Source of the DNA: Heterostelium album PN500
Lineage: Eukaryota > Evosea > Eumycetozoa > Acytosteliales > Acytosteliaceae
DNA: 64,000 nucleotides
Assembly (NCBI RefSeq): GCF_000004825.1
Contig: NW_008805104.1
Span: 124,001 to 188,000 of the forward strand
Reading direction: 5' to 3'
Positions within the stretch are counted from its first letter, which is position 1, and every line of letters starts with the position of its first letter. The notes under the pieces were generated by a model, which was not told the DNA's origin, ran no database searches, and saw only the letters and a list, made by a program, of their open reading frames with translations. The position numbers were made by a program, and so were the translations under genes. Below are positions 60,653 through 64,000 of this stretch, in pieces.

Positions 60653-60984
60653 ATGTACAAAACCATTTTTTCTACAATAATTGTAATGTCAATCAATTCA
60701 AAAATAAGAAGTATATTAATTAAAGTTTTTCTTCTTCTTCTTTGGTTGTTGCTAACAGCAAACACTCCTGCTGTATGTACTTATATGTGTCTATCATTAA
60801 TATTACTGTATCTGTTATTCAGATATATCAACTATATAGGTGTATCGATCATCAATTAAATCTGATGTTTCGTGAAACAATGGGGTTGTTTGTATCATTA
60901 GTGATACACACACTCCACTCACTACCCGAGTTTTGCAAACGAGTATACTATTTTTGGTTATGCACATCACCACTAAATCATTGA
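60653..60984 (+). CDS. Candidate small secreted protein, two exons
   Basis: Exon 1 (60653-60772) ends at a GTATGT donor. Removing 60773-60822 (ends TTCAG) joins in frame to exon 2 (60823-60984). The join gives a basic start and a hydrophobic core (IKVFLLLLWLLLTANTPA), typical of a signal peptide, followed by 53 residues with three Cys (YRCIDH, FCKRVY, WLCTSP). A 50-base intron is short. The unspliced readings (a 68-codon hydrophobic frame, or an 80-codon frame from 60742) are alternatives. Family unknown. Confidence 0.3.
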
Positions 60985-61456
60985 TCATACATATAAATAT
61001 CTTCTTCTAGAGTGTGTGTGGTACCACAAAGTATAAAGAATGGTATCAAAAGTAAAAAATTATGTGTCAATTTACTTGTTAAAAATGTCAAAGACATTAC
61101 ATTTCGGAATTGATTTCCTGAGATTTATTAAGACATATTAATGAAAATGTCTTTTATAATCTCTATTTCATTCCCGAGATTATGTTTTTTTTTTTTTTGA
61201 AAATAGAGAGTGAATTGTTATGATTTATCTTCAAATCTTTCTTGGAGTTCAAACTATTTTAATTAATAAATATAAACTAGATGAGAATGAAAAAAAGTTG
61301 TTTGAAAAATGTTTGAAGAGGATTAAAGAATCTGAAAAATCCTGGTTTTATAAGATTTAAGTAATATTTAAAAAAAAAAACTTGAATTTATAATATGATT
61401 TTTTTATTTGTACTCTTTATTTTTAAAGTATTTATAATTTATTTTATTTATAATAT
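60985..61456. other. Intergenic, no gene seen
   Basis: AT-rich with a T-run at 61186-61199. No exon with support. Confidence 0.5.
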
Positions 61457-61693
61457 TTAATTGTATTCTGGAGCAAATAATAAATTGATATCGCAAAACT
61501 TTATTATACAAGCAAAGAAACAATTGTTTCTTCTCAAAATGAAATCGTAAGTGAGTTCTGGGAATGCCTTTTCACATTCAAACATACATTGCTCTTGGCA
61601 TTGTCCATTTTTCTTGATCCATGGTATTAATGAACTTGTATTATTAATAAATAACACTATTAAAAAGATAAAAGTTAAATTATATACTATCAT
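61457..61693 (-). CDS. Small secreted cysteine-motif protein (CX3C pairs)
   Basis: This intronless frame encodes 78 residues. A clear signal peptide (MIVYNLTFIFLIVLFI) precedes a 58-residue mature part with six Cys in two helical sets, CQEQCMFEC and CFFACIIKFC. These are CX3CX3C and CX3CX4C spacings separated by about 20 residues. Paired CX3C helices suggest a disulfide-locked alpha-hairpin. The protein ends FAPEYN with no anchor. It is not recognised as a known family. It is the third small secreted-type protein in the window and lies 325 bases upstream of the tRNA-Leu gene. Confidence 0.6.
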   Translation of the reverse strand: MIVYNLTFIFLIVLFINNTSSLIPWIKKNGQCQEQCMFECEKAFPELTYDFILRRNNCFFACIIKFCDINLLFAPEYN

Positions 61694-62018
61694 ATATTTT
61701 TGTTTTTGTAAACTATATTGCTATGAAAGTATAGAATCTATTATTATTTTTGAAATTAGAAGTTACAGATTGTTTTTCATCAAAAATAACAATAAAATAA
61801 ATAAAGTCACACCACTATTTAAAGCAATAAACAAAAATTATTTAATATTTATTGTGATATATATAGATATCCATCCATTATTTATATAATTAAAAATTTA
61901 TAACAATTTCGGTGTTGAAAAAATATATATATCTATACATCATTAAAAACTCCAAGAAATCAACCTCATTTAAACAAAGGATTTAAAAAAGGACAAATTT
62001 GATTTTCATCATCAGCAA
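61694..62018. other. Intergenic, upstream of tRNA-Leu
   Basis: AT-rich; an open frame at 61551-61889 on + is antisense to the small-protein gene and low-complexity. Nothing else seen. Confidence 0.5.
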
Positions 62019-62099
62019 GCAAGCTTAGGAAAGTGGTTAAATCCGCTAGACTCAAGTTCTAGTCCGCAAGGTTCGGGAGTTCGAATCTCCCAGCTTGCA
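62019..62099 (+). tRNA. tRNA-Leu (CAA), type II with long variable arm
   Basis: Acceptor GCAAGCT/AGCTTGC with discriminator A, D-arm with GTGGTTAAA loop, anticodon stem CTAGA/TCTAG around loop CTCAAGT (anticodon CAA), an extra arm (CCGCAAGGTTCGG) and a T-arm GGGAG-TTCGAAT-CTCCC. No intron. A T5 run (62104-62108) just downstream is a pol III terminator. Confidence 0.95.
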
Positions 62100-62103
62100 A
62101 ACC

Positions 62104-62108
62104 TTTTT
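62104..62108 (+). terminator. Pol III terminator of tRNA-Leu (T5)
   Basis: Five T residues five bases after the tRNA 3' end. Confidence 0.8.
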
Positions 62109-62145
62109 AACTAGAAAATACCGCATGCGGACAGACTATTTCAGG

Positions 62146-62166
62146 TGTAACAAGATGGATTTATCT
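62146..62166. repeat. 21-bp inverted repeat, left arm
   Basis: The 21 bases match the reverse complement of 62807-62827 at 20 positions. It starts 47 bases downstream of tRNA-Leu. Confidence 0.8.
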
Positions 62167-62806
62167 AAAAAAATCAACACCAACCCAAACTCAAATCAAA
62201 TCAACCAAATATCTTTTTATGTTTAAGGGTGTGGCCGTTCTCTCAACAAACCATGAAGACTCCATCATTTTCTTTAGCAGATTAAACTTCTTTTTATGTT
62301 TACTTTGTATGTCCAAACCGAACAAAACAGGGTATATCTTGGCAGCTGTAGGTGTTATCTATCGATATATACCTATTTAACATGCTAATAAATTGATTTG
62401 ATATAAAAGTGATGACCTTGAGCTTGGGTGTGTTTTTGAAAAACAAAAATAATTATCTGTACATATTTATTTTAATCATAATCTTATTAGTTATCAATTT
62501 AAATTATATGCATTACTACAATTTGTTTGGGATAGTTGTTATCCATACATTCATGTTTCTACCTATTGATTATAAAAATTTAATTTATATGTAGATAATA
62601 TTTTTCTTGAAAAAATAATTTTTATAACTTATAAGATAAGTAGATCTAACAAAATTAATTATACCATTATTTAAGTTATAATAAATAGTATATAATGCAA
62701 TTACTTTCATTTCTCTATCTCTTTATTTGATATAAAGACAATTATTAATCTGAACTCTCAAGTGTTCTCTCTTTGATTGTATTATATACAATACTCTGAT
62801 TTATTT
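62167..62806. mobile_element. 640-bp interior between inverted repeats, possible non-autonomous element
   Basis: Bounded by the 21-bp inverted repeats. It has no credible gene (a 61-codon AT-rich frame at 62409-62594 only). A CTTTTTATGTTTA(A/C) motif occurs twice (about 62212 and 62290). It could be a small terminal-repeat element or an untranslated part of the adjacent retrotransposon remnant. No clear target-site duplication is visible. Confidence 0.35.
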
Positions 62807-62827
62807 AGATAAATCCATCCTGTTACA
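62807..62827. repeat. 21-bp inverted repeat, right arm
   Basis: Right partner of 62146-62166, one mismatch. It ends ten bases before the retrotransposon-like coding remnant. Confidence 0.8.
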
Positions 62828-62836
62828 TACAGGTCT

Positions 62837-63683
62837 TGGTTCTCCAAGAAGTATAAAAACACAATGAAAAATACCAGAGCTATACAACCATGGTTACGTG
62901 GTGGCATCTCGCTATGGGACATCCAACTTCGTAATGATGCTCAACATGTGTGGATATTCAACAGATTCCTACTTTCATCATCTGATCCTTCCAAAGTTTG
63001 ATATTTTATACCAGTTGGCTATCTCAAATCCAATGCAGATCTATCACCTCGCCATATCTCAATATATGCTACACTGAGTACACTCTGTGGCACCAATTGG
63101 CAGTTCATCTCAAACATCTGGACAACAAGATCAGATCTGTTAAACCTATTCTGATTGATGGTCTACCACCCACTCTAAAGCAAATCTACGACCACCTATT
63201 GACCATCAAAAATGACACTCCACCACTAACTGATAGCCAGTTCCAACTATCTCTACCACCAACCAAATTCGACTACACATCTTATGACAGTATCTTCACC
63301 TATATCGCTTATCAAACATCAGCGTGGACGAAACACTGTCTTCCGGTTCTTCCCTCTAGCTTCCTGGATTGGCTTACAACAAAAACAATGAATGTGAACT
63401 GTGCTACACATACTGCTCTGATCAATATTTCCATACATTCTTTAATTGTCGAGCAGTTATGCACAGATTCAATCTTAACACCATTCTTGATTCCTTACAG
63501 CTTTCAGGTGGTCAACGATTCGATTGGACTATTGAAGACGCGTATCAGTTGGTTAGAAGAAGGACAACATCACTACTCTCGCTTCACTTGTCTTTCATCA
63601 AATCTGGAAATTCTATTGTAAATCCTATTTTGGCGGTACACCTCTCCACGATAACAACATACTATCTACTGAATCTATCATAA
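62837..63683 (+). mobile_element. Decayed non-LTR retrotransposon ORF2, C-terminal part (tRNA-targeting TRE-like)
   Basis: Three frames in succession give one former protein. Frame one (62837-63001) reads PWLRGGISLWDIQLRNDAQH, the GG(I/L)xLxD block that follows the reverse transcriptase in LINE-type ORF2 proteins; it ends in a stop. Frame two (from 62998) continues WLSQIQCRS ... LPPTLKQIYDHLLTIKND to about 63390. Frame three (from 63369) has the CCHC-like knuckle ECELCYTYCSDQYFHTFFNC and a C-terminal part ending at 63683. No reverse transcriptase or endonuclease domain is present, so the copy is 5'-truncated and frame-shifted. Position downstream of a tRNA gene fits dictyostelid TRE elements. 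Confidence 0.6.
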
Positions 63684-64000
63684 ATGAATATATACAGCAC
63701 ATATCAGTAATGAAATTAATTATAAATAACAGTATCAGTTACTTACAATCCAAAATTAAATAATCAGTTATCACTCAAATGTCAACAAACTATTATTTCC
63801 TCTTCTTCACTTCATCTTTTTCAATTGACCAAATTTGTAAAACACTGTTTTAGCTACTCACAGAAAAACCATAAATACCCTATGAATCTTATAAAACAAT
63901 TTGAATCAAATAATCATAAACTATGTATATCTTAATCCTAAATTGATTTTTAAGAAAATAAATTTAAATCTATAAAAACAAAAAGTATTTTATTGTAGCA
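63684..64000. other. Right edge, no gene seen
   Basis: AT-rich sequence after the retrotransposon remnant; possibly its 3' untranslated part. No exon seen. Confidence 0.4.

Noticed and set aside
62409-62594. 61-codon frame inside the inverted-repeat unit
   Set aside because: AT-rich hydrophobic translation with no similarity to a transposase.

Overview
The window is an AT-rich eukaryotic nuclear segment that reads as a social amoeba (Dictyostelia). The evidence is short AT-rich introns with GTAAGT/GTATGT donors, long homopolymer A/T intergenic tracts, Asn/Ser/Thr homopolymers in proteins, a secreted protein made of the dictyostelid CTDC cysteine repeat, a very long IPT/TIG-plus-EGF surface protein, and an intron-containing tRNA-Tyr. 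I cannot name the species. All exon structures were assembled by hand from reading frames and splice consensus; no transcript evidence was available.

Layout. 0-0.6 kb: 3' end of a P4-type lipid flippase. 0.66-1.0 kb: an intron-split gene for a small secreted cysteine-rich protein. 1.7-7.7 kb: metabolism, with an AstE-like desuccinylase, a malate synthase and a plant-type 3-ketoacyl-CoA synthase. 8-10.2 kb: a PRXL2/prostamide-synthase-like thioredoxin-fold protein. 10.2-13 kb: a gene-poor stretch. 13-16.3 kb: an unrecognised Thr/Asn-rich protein and an eight-exon cytochrome P450 carrying two apparent frameshifts.

17.1-43.25 kb: the outstanding region. It is a head-to-tail array of six paralogous three-exon genes (copies A-F, about 1,240-1,250 codons each) on the + strand. 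They encode secretory, N-glycosylation-site-rich, Cys-patterned repeat proteins ending in a Pro/Thr stalk and a hydrophobic tail typical of GPI-anchored surface proteins. The modules resemble SprB-type adhesin repeats. The 3' ends are strongly homogenised and promoters are shared pairwise. Copy A has lost its anchor through a one-base frameshift. Remnants of a seventh copy lie on both sides of a decayed zinc-finger/Tudor-like gene (43.4-45.5 kb). The array looks like a fast-evolving cell-surface adhesion or recognition locus; that role is inference.

45.7-64 kb: tRNA-Tyr with intron, the mitochondrial ATPase assembly factor ATPAF1, a ~2,460-codon C-type-lectin/TIG/EGF membrane protein with one frameshift, a CTDC-repeat matrix protein, two small secreted-protein candidates, and tRNA-Leu(CAA). 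Downstream of tRNA-Leu lie a 21-bp inverted-repeat pair and a decayed non-LTR retrotransposon ORF2 3' end, which fits the known tRNA-gene targeting of dictyostelid retrotransposons.

Two large surface proteins, one matrix protein and several small secreted proteins give the window a strong cell-surface and extracellular bias.
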